Notes: a model not told the origin generated them from the sequence alone. A stretch of DNA of 64,000 nucleotides from Fulvivirga imtechensis AK7 (GCF_000331535.1 NZ_AMZN01000055.1:186001-250000), one strand, 5' to 3'. Counted from the first letter of the stretch, positions 9,018 through 17,581 are shown. Numbers and translations are program-made.

Positions 9018-10433
9018 CTATTTAAATGCGAGGGTCTGTAATTTAAAACCTTCTCTGATTACAACTACTTTGCCGGAAGTGTTGTTGTCATCAAGCTTCA
9101 ACCTGAATTCCCCGTATTGATTAGTCGTAGCGCCTTCTTTTTGCCCGGTTACAATAATATTCGCTCCCGAAACAGGTTGATCGGTTTCACTGGTCACTTT
9201 GCCCGTTAAATATTTTGAACCGTGCTCTGTAACAACTTTTTGATTTACTGACAGCGCTTTTAATTCATCAAAGGGTGTTCCTTTAAAATTGGGGTCGTCA
9301 CTAAGTTCAAAGTCAATGACCGATTTATTTCCAACAGCAATCGTTTCAGAATTCATACCGATAAATGACGCTGTCAGGCTGCTTCCGGCAGGCACCTGTA
9401 GACTGTAGTTACCGTTGACGTCAGCTACAGTTCCTATTTCTGCTCCTTCTATAATAATATTTACTCCCGGAAGGGCTCTGCCATCTGTGCCAACAACTTT
9501 ACCTGCAACGGTAATCATGTCAGTAACATGACCGGAGGTATTATAATTTTCACCGGTCTCACTTGAAGTAGTTTCGATCTCTTTAAGCTCATTAGGATCA
9601 CAAGCCAAAATGAGGGCTGCTGTGATAGGGATGATCAGCAAATATTTCACTTTTTTCATAATTGAAGGTGTTTTTTGGTTTAACATATAGATTCTTTTTT
9701 TTACAGATACCTCGCTAAACTGGCTCAGCAATGGTAAGTCGGATCTTTTAAACAGCGAACTGATCAACAGCTTTTCATAGCTGGACTGCTCGCAGTGCTT
9801 AACGGCTTCCGCATCACAGATGTATTCATGAATCGTTTTAAGTGAGCGATCCATCATATATACCATAGGGTTGAACCAGTAAATGATCTTTGCTGCTTCC
9901 ATCAATAGCACATCTAGGGAATGCAGATCAGTAAGATGTTTGCTTTCATGCAGCAGGATTCCTTCCAGTTCCTCCTGTTCAAAATTTTCCCGGGTAGATA
10001 TGAAAATGTATCTGAGAAACGAGGAAATGGGCATGGCCTGGTTGACATACACCAAAGTATAATGCTCATATTTTTCAAGTGTACTTGTCTTGAGGATCAG
10101 GAAAAGCTTCCTGAAATTTAATACCAGCCTGACGAACATCAACGCCACACCCAGAAAGTAGATGTATTGTACGTAGTCCCAAAGTGCATAATTCTGGCTT
10201 TTTTGCATACTGGCCTCCGTTACCGGTAAATTTTCCATAGGAAAATAAGTGGCCTCTAGGGGAGAAGTGGTGTTATTCCATTCGAGGTCAACCATGGGAA
10301 TTGCCAGGGAAATAGCTAATGCGGTAAGCAAAAAAGTACGCTGCAATGTCATGAGCTTGTCACCTCTTAGGAAAAGATAGTAACACAAGTAGAAAGCGGT
10401 CAGGCAGGCAGTGGAGGTCAATATATAGTTCAT
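9018..10433 (-). CDS. BlaR1/MecR1-type M56 peptidase fused to two CarboxypepD_reg-like domains
   Basis: 471 residues. The N-terminal half is a M56 (BlaR1/MecR1) membrane metallopeptidase: hydrophobic segments at about 5-22, 33-50 and 88-108, then the zinc site HESKH with H162, E163 and H166, and the EYICDAEAV helix that supplies the third ligand. A fourth hydrophobic segment (LLIIPITAALILAC, near 265-280) is followed by two extracytoplasmic CarboxypepD_reg-like beta domains (about 305-375 and 412-470). In place of a penicillin-binding sensor it therefore has carboxypeptidase-regulatory repeats, so the signal is unlikely to be a beta-lactam. It overlaps the repressor gene by four bases (ATGA). 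Inference: it senses an envelope signal and cleaves the BlaI-type partner. Confidence 0.88.
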   Translation of the reverse strand: MNYILTSTACLTAFYLCYYLFLRGDKLMTLQRTFLLTALAISLAIPMVDLEWNNTTSPLEATYFPMENLPVTEASMQKSQNYALWDYVQYIYFLGVALMFVRLVLNFRKLFLILKTSTLEKYEHYTLVYVNQAMPISSFLRYIFISTRENFEQEELEGILLHESKHLTDLHSLDVLLMEAAKIIYWFNPMVYMMDRSLKTIHEYICDAEAVKHCEQSSYEKLLISSLFKRSDLPLLSQFSEVSVKKRIYMLNQKTPSIMKKVKYLLIIPITAALILACDPNELKEIETTSSETGENYNTSGHVTDMITVAGKVVGTDGRALPGVNIIIEGAEIGTVADVNGNYSLQVPAGSSLTASFIGMNSETIAVGNKSVIDFELSDDPNFKGTPFDELKALSVNQKVVTEHGSKYLTGKVTSETDQPVSGANIIVTGQKEGATTNQYGEFRLKLDDNNTSGKVVVIREGFKLQTLAFK

Positions 10434-10792
10434 GGTTCTTCGTCTTTATATTTTTTGCTCAATTCTTCGAAAGTCTTGAGGTCGAGCTCTTTGTTTTTTA
10501 TGAAATGCGAAAACATATTCTCTACCGACCCCTCAAAATACTTGGATACGAAGCCCTTCATCAGGAAGCTGGTGTATTTACTTTTCGCTACTAAGGGGTG
10601 ATATTGAAAGGCGCCACCATACTTTTTTCGTGCAACAAACCCTTTATCTTCGAGAATTTTAAGAAACGTGCCAACTGTGTTATATGCCGGCTTTGGTTCC
10701 GGAAGCTGATCGATAATGTCTTTAATAAACACAGGTCCTTCCTTCCAGATAACACGCATAATCTGTTCTTCTGCCTTGGTGAGTTCTTTCAT
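10430..10792 (-). CDS. BlaI/MecI-family winged-helix repressor
   Basis: A 120-residue protein of normal BlaI/MecI length. The N-terminal winged helix reads MKELTKAEEQIMRVIW with the recognition region PAYNTVGTFLKILEDKGFV, nearly the family consensus (YTTVxTxLxxLExKG). The C-terminal part forms the dimerisation helices where BlaR-type peptidases cut. It represses its own operon and perhaps the divergent gene at 10873. A GTAATATTAC palindrome lies 16 bases upstream of its ATG. Its stop overlaps the peptidase start. Confidence 0.93.
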   Translation of the reverse strand: MKELTKAEEQIMRVIWKEGPVFIKDIIDQLPEPKPAYNTVGTFLKILEDKGFVARKKYGGAFQYHPLVAKSKYTSFLMKGFVSKYFEGSVENMFSHFIKNKELDLKTFEELSKKYKDEEP

Positions 10793-10807
10793 ATTCCTAA
10801 ATTTTTC

Positions 10808-10817
10808 GTAATATTAC
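10808..10817. promoter_or_regulatory. GTAATATTAC palindrome, candidate BlaI-type operator
   Basis: This perfect 10-base palindrome lies between the divergent repressor gene and the gene at 10873. It resembles the half-site layout of BlaI/MecI operators (TAC-n-GTA). Two near-copies of CCTAAATTTTTCG (10797-10809 and 10836-10849, as CCTAAAAATTTCGG) flank it as direct repeats, so the whole 10797-10850 stretch may be regulatory. Confidence 0.5.
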
Positions 10818-10872
10818 TAAAACTTTAGTTTAACTCCTAAAAATTTCGGATAATTGTGAAAACCTCGCTAAA

Positions 10873-12576
10873 ATGATAAGAAGAATGAGTCCTCGATTTG
10901 ATATAATATGTTTGTTAATACTTATTTCCTCCGGTTCATTTGCGCAGAAAAGATTCGTTTCCGGCCTTGTATATGATTCTGTGACCCGTGAGCCAATTCC
11001 TTATGCTGGCATTGGTGTTGAGGGCGGCTACCAGGGAACGGCTTCAAATGTTAATGGCGTGTTCGAGTTTATATTTGATTGCGAGGATACCTGCTCCATA
11101 AAAATCTCCTGTCTGGGTTATTTCTCGAAGAAGGTATCAGCAGATATGCCTTATGATACAATATGGCTCAAACCTGCTTCGAAGATATTGAAGGAAGTGG
11201 TGGTATTATCAAAGGAGGTTAATGCATACAAAATTGTAAAGAAGGCGATCAGGTCAATTAAAAAGAATTATATCACCGATCCTTTCGTCATGCAGGCTTT
11301 TTACCGGGAATATTGCCAACGGAGTGGGACCTATACCCGATTGATTGAAGCTGCTTTTGATCTCTATCAGCCCAAGGGGTATAGAAAACGTCTTTATCGC
11401 GATACTACTTTTAACGGAAAGCTGAAGTTGGTACAAACGCGAAGGTTATTCAATCAACATGACAACGGCTTTCATCCACCTATTGCCGTACGATCGGCTT
11501 TGACCGCTGATATTGTGGGTAGCAGGGGGGAAATGTATGCTTTAGCCATGGAGACCACCTTTACCTCTCCTATTATGTGGTCAAAACAATTGCTGAAAGA
11601 CGGGTATTCTTTCACATTGAATAAAATGAGCTATTTAGATGGGGAGGAAGTGTTTGAGATCGGATTTTACAAAGAATTGTATACACGTTATGATGGAATC
11701 AAGGCCGAGCATACGGGTAAACTATATATATCTTCTAAGAGTTTTGCCATACTGCGATACGAAAGTAACAAAGGTGATGAAAATTTAAATTTTATAACAG
11801 GTGTGACCAGGGTGGACTACAAACTTTTCGGTAAGAGATATTCTCTATTCAGAATAGAAAAGAGTAGAAGATTTGGTAAGGATCATGTAGACCATTTTGA
11901 GATTTTAAATACCAGGGTGACTTTGGGTAAATCCACTGATACATATAAAAACAGTATAACACGGGCAGATATAGCTTACAGCACCTATGATCCTCAATTT
12001 TGGGATACATATAATGTGTTAACGAGAAATAAATTAGAGCAAAAAATAGTTGAAGACTTACAGCAAAATTCCGAATTGAAGCTGAATGAACACTATTTTT
12101 CAGAGCAAGAATTGGAATTGAAGATTTATGAAGAAGAACAAAACAACAGAAAGGCTTTGGATAGTCTTATCAGGCACAATGACGCACTGCTGTGTATTGC
12201 CTTTTATGAATACAATGGCAGATTTTCTCTAGCAGATCAGTACCAAAGGGCGGTAGATAACATTAAGAGATTAAAGAACGCAGGAGTTAAATTTGTTTTT
12301 GTGTCTTTAGATTATAATAGACATGACTGGCTGACCTATATTAAGAAAAATGATCTGGAGGGAGAGAAGCATTTGCGACTAGGTGTCGATGTGAAGAAAG
12401 AAAAATATCACCTGAGGAGAACTATTGGTATGACACAATATCAGATCTATTATAAAACAAGACTTATAGATGGTAATGTTGAACCACCTTACTCAAAGAA
12501 GTTTATAGAAGTCATCAATCCTTACCTGGAAAAGATCTCTAAAAGATCAGAGGGAGCTATGAGCCCAGGGGATTGA
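10873..12576 (+). CDS. Secreted CarboxypepD_reg-like domain protein
   Basis: 567 residues. The signal peptide (about 8-24, LLILISSGSFAQ) ends at a type I cleavage site. Residues 26-105 are a CarboxypepD_reg-like domain (VSGLVYDSVTREPIPYAGIGV, here cited for its VxGxVxDxxTxxPIPxAxI pattern) as at the N-terminus of TonB-dependent receptors, but no plug or barrel follows. The rest (about 110-560) is an uncharacterised region found behind such domains in this phylum (often annotated DUF5686-like), which I cannot assign firmly. Likely periplasmic or outer-membrane associated. It is divergent from the BlaI/BlaR-type pair, whose sensor also carries CarboxypepD_reg-like domains, so it may be a regulatory target. 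Confidence 0.72.
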   Translation: MIRRMSPRFDIICLLILISSGSFAQKRFVSGLVYDSVTREPIPYAGIGVEGGYQGTASNVNGVFEFIFDCEDTCSIKISCLGYFSKKVSADMPYDTIWLKPASKILKEVVVLSKEVNAYKIVKKAIRSIKKNYITDPFVMQAFYREYCQRSGTYTRLIEAAFDLYQPKGYRKRLYRDTTFNGKLKLVQTRRLFNQHDNGFHPPIAVRSALTADIVGSRGEMYALAMETTFTSPIMWSKQLLKDGYSFTLNKMSYLDGEEVFEIGFYKELYTRYDGIKAEHTGKLYISSKSFAILRYESNKGDENLNFITGVTRVDYKLFGKRYSLFRIEKSRRFGKDHVDHFEILNTRVTLGKSTDTYKNSITRADIAYSTYDPQFWDTYNVLTRNKLEQKIVEDLQQNSELKLNEHYFSEQELELKIYEEEQNNRKALDSLIRHNDALLCIAFYEYNGRFSLADQYQRAVDNIKRLKNAGVKFVFVSLDYNRHDWLTYIKKNDLEGEKHLRLGVDVKKEKYHLRRTIGMTQYQIYYKTRLIDGNVEPPYSKKFIEVINPYLEKISKRSEGAMSPGD

Positions 12577-12616
12577 AAGCCTCGTAATTCGCAATCCCAA
12601 AGCTCATAGCTTATCA

Positions 12617-13057
12617 TTATTTCAGCCAAGCCTTCATCATCCAGAGCGTTTTTTCCTGCTCGTCAATAAAGTCTGACATCAGGTCTTCCGTACCGTCATC
12701 GCTGGCTTCAACGGCCAATTCCTTAATTTCCCTTTCTAACTCCAAAATATTTTTCAAGTCATCAATAATGGCAGACACTGCGCCTTCTCCATCATGAATA
12801 TTCTTCTTTGCTTTTATTGTAGAAGTTTCAATATAGTCGTCAAACGCGTGCAAAGGTTTGCCTTCAATAGTCAATATCCTTTCAGCTATGTCATCGATCT
12901 TGAGGGCGGAGTCTGTGTACAACTCTTCAAACTTATCATGCAACTGAAAGAAATGCTTACCCTGGATATTCCAGTGGAAGCCCCTTAGGTTTTGATAGTA
13001 GATCTGATAATCTGCAAGTAGTATGTTTAGTTTTTGAATAATATTCGAATTCTTCAT
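12617..13057 (-). CDS. dps: Dps family DNA-protecting ferritin
   Basis: 146 residues, a little short of E. coli Dps (167 aa) as is usual in this phylum. The inter-subunit ferroxidase site is complete: H28, H40, D55 and E59 reproduce the spacing +12, +15, +4 of E. coli H51/H63/D78/E82. The surrounding text RGFHWNIQGKHFFQLH and IDDIAERIL is family-typical. The dodecamer oxidises Fe(II) with H2O2, stores iron and shields DNA under stress. The N-terminus is short and only modestly basic, so DNA binding may be weak. A CACCTTTG box at 13098-13105 (minus strand) is a possible -7 element. It is monocistronic, convergent with the gene ending at 12576. Confidence 0.93.
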   Translation of the reverse strand: MKNSNIIQKLNILLADYQIYYQNLRGFHWNIQGKHFFQLHDKFEELYTDSALKIDDIAERILTIEGKPLHAFDDYIETSTIKAKKNIHDGEGAVSAIIDDLKNILELEREIKELAVEASDDGTEDLMSDFIDEQEKTLWMMKAWLK

Positions 13058-13175
13058 TATTAATAATTGTTTTGGTTTTCATTCATTTTTATTAACGCAA
13101 AGGTGCGGTCTAATGATACGTAAATCAGATTGATTGTCTTTATAGCTTTATAGACGATACTTATGAATATAACAG

Positions 13176-13197
13176 GCGGCTCAATAGCCGTTTTTTT
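13176..13197 (+). terminator. Small GC hairpin with T7 run just before nuoA
   Basis: CGGCT (13177-13181), loop CAAT, AGCCG (13186-13190), followed by seven T. It has the shape of an intrinsic terminator pointing into nuoA, but it lies upstream of the nuoA -7 box, so it would stop readthrough rather than attenuate nuo transcripts started downstream. Confidence 0.5.
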
Positions 13198-13198
13198 C

Positions 13199-13206
13199 TA
13201 TATTTG
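13199..13206 (+). promoter_or_regulatory. -7 box (TATATTTG) before nuoA
   Basis: TATATTTG matches the Bacteroidota -7 consensus TAnnTTTG and lies 20 bases before the nuoA ATG. No TTG is seen at the -33 distance. Confidence 0.45.
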
Positions 13207-13225
13207 AACGGAAGCACAAGAACAC

Positions 13226-13714
13226 ATGGATTACCCGGAAATATCAGCATTTGGAGAAATATTGATCTACCTGATAGGAGGTCTGCTATTCGTTATGGGT
13301 GGGCTGGTCACAGCATGGATTGTTCGCCCACACAGACCCAACGAAGAAAAGCTATCCACCTATGAGAGTGGGGAGCAGCCATTAGGTTCTGCCTGGGTCC
13401 GTTTTAATATCCGGTTTTATATTGTGGCATTACTTTTTGTGCTCTTTGAGGTGGAGATCGTCTTTCTTTTTCCCTGGGCAACAGTGTTTGGTCAGAAGGA
13501 ATTAATAGAACAAACCAATGGTTTATGGGGGTGGTTTTCGTTGATAGAAATGGTTGTGTTCATCGGAATACTTGCACTCGGTCTGGCGTATGCGTGGGTA
13601 AAAGGATATCTCGACTGGCCTAAGCAGGAGGGAAGAACCACAACTGATTACAAATCACCAGTGCCAAAAACACTATACGATAGAATTAACAAAAAATATA
13701 GTTCCAGCAACTGA
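13226..13714 (+). CDS. nuoA: NADH-quinone oxidoreductase subunit A
   Basis: 162 residues with the three transmembrane helices of NuoA (about 10-32, 70-95, 105-130). The family motif [20 protein letters not shown] precedes helix 2, and [13 protein letters not shown] carries the conserved membrane acidic residues. It is part of the membrane arm of complex I near the quinone site and proton channel. The C-terminal 35-residue extension ([20 protein letters not shown]) is longer than in E. coli, common in this phylum. It is the first gene of the nuo cluster. The stop codon sits inside the heptamer repeat that fills the spacer to nuoB. Confidence 0.96.
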   Translation: MDYPEISAFGEILIYLIGGLLFVMGGLVTAWIVRPHRPNEEKLSTYESGEQPLGSAWVRFNIRFYIVALLFVLFEVEIVFLFPWATVFGQKELIEQTNGLWGWFSLIEMVVFIGILALGLAYAWVKGYLDWPKQEGRTTTDYKSPVPKTLYDRINKKYSSSN

Positions 13715-13755
13715 GAACTGAGAACTGAGAACTAAGAACTGAGAACTGAGAACTG
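13709..13755 (+). repeat. Heptamer tandem repeat (AACTGAG)6 in the nuoA-nuoB spacer
   Basis: Six full 7-base units AACTGAG (one is AACTAAG) and a partial seventh. The array begins at the last codons of nuoA and ends five bases before the nuoB ATG, so it occupies the whole leader of nuoB. Related words recur at 30198-30215 and 61922-61940. Confidence 0.9.
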
Positions 13756-13759
13756 TCAA

Positions 13760-14275
13760 ATGGGTCTACTAGATAAAAAATTCAATAGCGGAGGAGTGAT
13801 CATCACAAAAGTGGATGATCTGATCAATTGGGCACGGCTGTCATCTATGTGGCCGATGACTTTTGGTATCGCGTGTTGTGCTATTGAGTTCATGGCTACC
13901 GGCACTTCCATTTATGACATGGATCGTTTTGGGATGGCTCCCAGAGCTACTCCCAGGCAGGCAGATGTAATGATAGTGGCGGGCACAGTCACGTTTAAAA
14001 TGGCAGACAGGATCAGACGCTTGTATGAGCAGATGTCGGAGCCGAGGTATGTTATCTCAATGGGATCGTGCTCCAACTGTGGGGGGCCTTACTGGCAGCA
14101 CGGCTATCATGTAGTTAAAGGGGTAGACCGCATTATTCCTGTTGATGTGTATGTACCGGGTTGCCCGCCAAGGCCGGAGGCTCTGATAGGGGGATTTATG
14201 AAGCTACAGGAAAAGATCAGGAATGAGTCATTGATGGCACCAAAAGCATTGGAAAAGTTGATGAAAGAAATATAA
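13760..14275 (+). CDS. nuoB: NADH-quinone oxidoreductase subunit B
   Basis: 171 residues. All cluster N2 [4Fe-4S] ligand regions are present: tandem Cys39-Cys40 in GIACCAIEF, Cys104 in MGSCSNCGG and Cys135 in [12 protein letters not shown]2 is the last iron-sulphur centre before quinone. The protein is a soluble subunit docked on NuoD/NuoH. It ends 12 bases before an AAA ATPase gene instead of nuoC, which is the only unusual point. The ATG follows the heptamer repeat and has no Shine-Dalgarno sequence. Confidence 0.97.
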   Translation: MGLLDKKFNSGGVIITKVDDLINWARLSSMWPMTFGIACCAIEFMATGTSIYDMDRFGMAPRATPRQADVMIVAGTVTFKMADRIRRLYEQMSEPRYVISMGSCSNCGGPYWQHGYHVVKGVDRIIPVDVYVPGCPPRPEALIGGFMKLQEKIRNESLMAPKALEKLMKEI

Positions 14276-14287
14276 CTATCTTTATTT

Positions 14288-15298
14288 ATGCAAAAGGAGC
14301 ACCTAACATCTATTCGGCTTGATAATTTTAAACGATTTGACGCACTTGAAATTGAAAATATTAGCCAGTTCAATTTAATATTGGGTGACAATAATGTTGG
14401 AAAAACCTCCTTATTGGAGGCCCTTCTTTTTAATAAGAATTTAAATGTATTGTGTGAGAACCTGTTAACAGCACTGTCGTACAAAAATTTCGGAGGTCCA
14501 GCCATAAGATATGAGAATATAAAGTACTTTATTCGAGATATAGAAGAAAATACTTCAAATGTTCTATTCAAATTCGATTATTTCGCTCAGACAAGTGAGA
14601 ATTACCAGCTAACTATTGACTCATCTAATGTTAGTTTACATTGCATCACTGGATTGCTGAATGAAAAGAAAGATCAAAATGTAAGTCCATCCAAGGAGTT
14701 TCATGTAGCTGGGTTTAATTCTATCCCTTATATACCATTTTATAAGGGGCATGATTTTGACCTTGTGAATCTGTATTCGAATCACATTCAGAAAAATAGA
14801 GAAAGAAAAGAGCAGTTAATTAGTGCACTGAGAACCATAGCTCCTGATCTTGACAACATAGAAATTTCTTTACCAGCGGGAAAACCTATTTTAGTTATTT
14901 CACAGAAACATTCTAATTCAGTGCTCCCTTTGGCAATTTTTGGAGATGGAGCTCTAAAATTGTTTCGTTTTTTTATCGAAATTATTGTTTTTCGAAATAC
15001 AAGATTGATGATCGATGAAATAGATACAGGTATTCATTATAGCCGATTTACCGAGTTTTGGGGTATATTACTTCAAACTGCAATAGAAAATAATGTGCAA
15101 TTGTTCATGACAACTCATAATAAGGAGTGTATCCAGTATTTTGATAAAGCCATAAGACAACTTGGTTGTGAAAGTGATGCAAGAGCTATTACGCTTGTCG
15201 AAAATCCCAAAGAACATGATGTGAAAGCCTTTACCTATACTTTTGATCAGCTAAATCATGCTCTTGAGGTAGGTAATGAGATAAGAGGAGGGTATTGA
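14288..15298 (+). CDS. AAA ATPase (AAA_15/AAA_21, OLD/AriA-like) inserted in the nuo operon
   Basis: A 336-residue SMC/OLD-type ATPase: Walker A GDNNVGKTS at 33-41, a signature-like FGDGALKLFRF near 218-228, Walker B LMIDEIDTG with D243/E244, and switch histidine in MTTHNKE (H277). There is no coiled coil of the length seen in SMC or RecF. ATPases of this type pair with a TOPRIM partner in split OLD and PARIS (AriA/AriB) anti-phage modules, and the next gene is a TOPRIM protein one base away. The gene is AT-rich (18 G+C of 60 in the line at 14401, against 31 of 60 in nuoD at 17101). It starts 12 bases after nuoB. Inferred function: ATP-dependent trigger of a nuclease during infection. Not proven. 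Confidence 0.82.
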   Translation: MQKEHLTSIRLDNFKRFDALEIENISQFNLILGDNNVGKTSLLEALLFNKNLNVLCENLLTALSYKNFGGPAIRYENIKYFIRDIEENTSNVLFKFDYFAQTSENYQLTIDSSNVSLHCITGLLNEKKDQNVSPSKEFHVAGFNSIPYIPFYKGHDFDLVNLYSNHIQKNRERKEQLISALRTIAPDLDNIEISLPAGKPILVISQKHSNSVLPLAIFGDGALKLFRFFIEIIVFRNTRLMIDEIDTGIHYSRFTEFWGILLQTAIENNVQLFMTTHNKECIQYFDKAIRQLGCESDARAITLVENPKEHDVKAFTYTFDQLNHALEVGNEIRGGY

Positions 15299-15299
15299 A

Positions 15300-15875
15300 A
15301 TGGCCGAGCTTTCGTTTATAGTGGAGGGAAAATCAGATAAGCATTTTCTTAAGCATTTTGTTCAATATCATTTTGGAGCTACTATTGAAGATGAGGATTT
15401 TATTGTGGTTGAGGGAAATATTGAGAAGATTCATTTAGTGGAACAAAGTATTAAGTCCAGTTCTCAGGCAGGGAAAACTAATCTCCTCTTTTTTGATGCA
15501 GATACAGATTGTTATGGAACAATTGACCGAATTGAAGAAAAAAGAAACGAGATGAGTTTTGAATTTGATGTTTTTCTTTTTCCTAATAACCATGATTCTG
15601 GAAATCTTGAAACGTTATTAAGGGGATGCATAAATAAAGATAATGATCAATTGTTTGAGTGTATAGATTCGTATGCTTCCTGCATCGACCGGCTACAACT
15701 CGATAACCTTCAAAGGTTTGATGAAAAAGCTAAATTTTTTGTTTATGTAGAATCTTTTAGTGTAGGAGGGTCGGGTAAAGGGGATAAGCGGGAATATTTT
15801 GAAAAACAGCTTTGGAATCTTAATTCAGAAGGTTTAAAGCCATTAAAGGAATTTTTAGATATTCATTTACAATGA
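15300..15875 (+). CDS. TOPRIM-domain protein (DUF3226/DUF4435-like), partner of the AAA ATPase
   Basis: 191 residues. The N-terminus matches a TOPRIM fold: SFIVEGKSDKHFL with catalytic-type Glu9, then LLFFDADTD with Asp66 and Asp68. FLFPNNHDSGNLETLL (about 92-107) is a motif common in DUF3226/AbiLii-like TOPRIM proteins. The chain is shorter than AriB of PARIS. TOPRIM partners of OLD-type ATPases act as DNA or tRNA nucleases. It starts one base after the ATPase stop and its own TGA overlaps the nuoC ATG (ATGA), so ribosomes can pass straight from it to nuoC. AT-rich like its partner. The nuclease activity and a defence role are inferences. Confidence 0.75.
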   Translation: MAELSFIVEGKSDKHFLKHFVQYHFGATIEDEDFIVVEGNIEKIHLVEQSIKSSSQAGKTNLLFFDADTDCYGTIDRIEEKRNEMSFEFDVFLFPNNHDSGNLETLLRGCINKDNDQLFECIDSYASCIDRLQLDNLQRFDEKAKFFVYVESFSVGGSGKGDKREYFEKQLWNLNSEGLKPLKEFLDIHLQ

Positions 15876-16357
15876 TTACTAATGATATAGTTCTTCTACT
15901 TAAAACCAAATTCACAGAACACGTCATCGTGCAGGTGGACGAAAATGCGTCACCAAAGGCTATTGTTATCGAGGCAGCCAACTTATTGGATGTGTGCAAA
16001 GAGCTTCATGCCAATGAAAAGACCTACTTCGATATGCTTTCCTGCATCACCGGCCTGGACAATGGTCCGGAAGCGGGTACTATGGAGGTCGTTTACAACC
16101 TTTATTCCATTCCCTATGAAATTTCATTAATGATCAGGGTGGTTATAAGCAGGAAGGATCCTGAGGTAAGCTCTGTGACTGAAGTATGGAAAACAGCAGA
16201 TTGGCTGGAGCGCGAAATTTATGACATGTTTGGGATCTGGTTTACTGGCCATCCAGACATGCGAAGGATATTGATGCCGGCTGATTGGGAGGGGTATCCT
16301 TTGAGGAAAGACTATCAGCAGCAAGAGTATTATAGAGGCATAAAAGTAGAATATTAG
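15872..16357 (+). CDS. nuoC: NADH-quinone oxidoreductase subunit C
   Basis: 161 residues of the 30-kDa subunit. The C-terminal signature [20 protein letters not shown] and [17 protein letters not shown] is complete. It is a separate protein, not fused to NuoD as in E. coli. It is part of the peripheral arm that contacts NuoD and NuoB. The only in-frame ATG near the N-terminus overlaps the TOPRIM stop (ATGA), so its translation is probably coupled to the inserted gene. Confidence 0.96.
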   Translation: MITNDIVLLLKTKFTEHVIVQVDENASPKAIVIEAANLLDVCKELHANEKTYFDMLSCITGLDNGPEAGTMEVVYNLYSIPYEISLMIRVVISRKDPEVSSVTEVWKTADWLEREIYDMFGIWFTGHPDMRRILMPADWEGYPLRKDYQQQEYYRGIKVEY

Positions 16358-16359
16358 CC

Positions 16360-17577
16360 GTGGCTAACGACATACAATATCGCTACGAAGAGGATAATCT
16401 GATCAAGTCGGAGCCCAACAAGTACCGGGAGGAAGACCTGAGATCGGAAGAGATGGTCATTAACCTTGGGCCGCAACACCCTTCTACTCATGGGGTATTA
16501 CGGCTTGAGGTAGTGAGTGATGGTGAGATCATCAAAGAGGTAGTGCCCCATTTGGGCTACCTGCACCGGTGCTTTGAAAAACATGCCGAATCGCTGCCCT
16601 ACGGACAGGTAATTCCCTTTATAGATCGGATGGACTATCTGGCAGCTATGAACTCCGAACATGTCTATGCGATGGGTGTGGAGCGTATGTTGGGTATTGC
16701 GGATAAGCTGCCAAAAAGGGTAGAGTATATCCGTGTGTTAGTGGCTGAGCTTAACCGAATAGCTTCGCATTTTGTCGCCATAGGTACCTATGCGATGGAT
16801 ATAGGCGCTTTTACACCCTTTTTCTGGCTGATCAGGGACCGGGAGCACATCATGCGTATGTTGGAATGGATCAGCGGGGCGCGTATGCTTTATAATTATA
16901 TGTGGATTGGCGGGCTGTTTTATGATCTGCCTGTTGGGTTTGAAGAGCGTTGTGTGGAGTTTGTAAAGTATTTGCGGCCTAAGCTTGTTGAGCTGGAGAA
17001 ACTGATCATTGAAAATAAAATATTTATAGAAAGGACTGCCAATATAGGCGTACTTCCGTTGGATTTAGCCATCAACTATGGCATAACAGGCCCGATGCTC
17101 CGTGGCTCAGGCCTGAAGTATGATCTCAGGAAAGTGGACGGGTATTCGGTATATCCCGAAATTGACTTTGATATTCCCGTAGGGGAGGGGAAGATGGGTA
17201 GCGTGGGAGATTGTTGGGATCGTACTGATGTACGGGTAAGGGAGATCCACGAATCGCTGAAAATTATAGAGCAGTGCCTGCAAAAGCTGACACACGAGCA
17301 TAAGCGCACACGCGAGTTTGATCCGCAGGAGCTGGTGCCGAAAAAGGTGCGCCCCAAAGCACAGGATTTTTACGTGCGTGGAGAGACCCCTCGTGGTGAA
17401 CTGGGCTTCTTTTTCAGAGCGGATGGGAAGAGCGATGTTCCTTTCCGCTGCAAAGGCCGGTCATGTTGTTTTGTAAACCTTTCGGTCATTTCCGAGTTAG
17501 CAAAAGGGAGTCTGATAGCGGATTTGATAGCCATATTAGGTTCAATTGATATTGTTTTGGGTGAAGTAGACCGTTAA
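16360..17577 (+). CDS. nuoD: NADH-quinone oxidoreductase subunit D
   Basis: 405 residues of the 49-kDa subunit with GTG start two bases after nuoC. Key parts: [14 protein letters not shown] (about 32-45, quinone pocket loop with the conserved His), [16 protein letters not shown] and the C-terminal [16 protein letters not shown] followed by the conserved terminal GEVDR. It forms the quinone-binding site with NuoB. The next gene is not nuoE but the NAD(P)HX repair gene four bases on, so the cluster here is limited to ABCD. Confidence 0.97.
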   Translation: MANDIQYRYEEDNLIKSEPNKYREEDLRSEEMVINLGPQHPSTHGVLRLEVVSDGEIIKEVVPHLGYLHRCFEKHAESLPYGQVIPFIDRMDYLAAMNSEHVYAMGVERMLGIADKLPKRVEYIRVLVAELNRIASHFVAIGTYAMDIGAFTPFFWLIRDREHIMRMLEWISGARMLYNYMWIGGLFYDLPVGFEERCVEFVKYLRPKLVELEKLIIENKIFIERTANIGVLPLDLAINYGITGPMLRGSGLKYDLRKVDGYSVYPEIDFDIPVGEGKMGSVGDCWDRTDVRVREIHESLKIIEQCLQKLTHEHKRTREFDPQELVPKKVRPKAQDFYVRGETPRGELGFFFRADGKSDVPFRCKGRSCCFVNLSVISELAKGSLIADLIAILGSIDIVLGEVDR

Positions 17578-17581
17578 ACCG

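Noticed and set aside
13709-13755. Heptamer array considered as a CRISPR fragment
   Set aside because: The units are 7 bases and directly adjacent, with no spacers and no cas genes.
14288-15875. Gabija (GajA/GajB)
   Set aside because: GajA fuses ATPase and TOPRIM and GajB is a UvrD-like helicase. Here they are split and no helicase is present.
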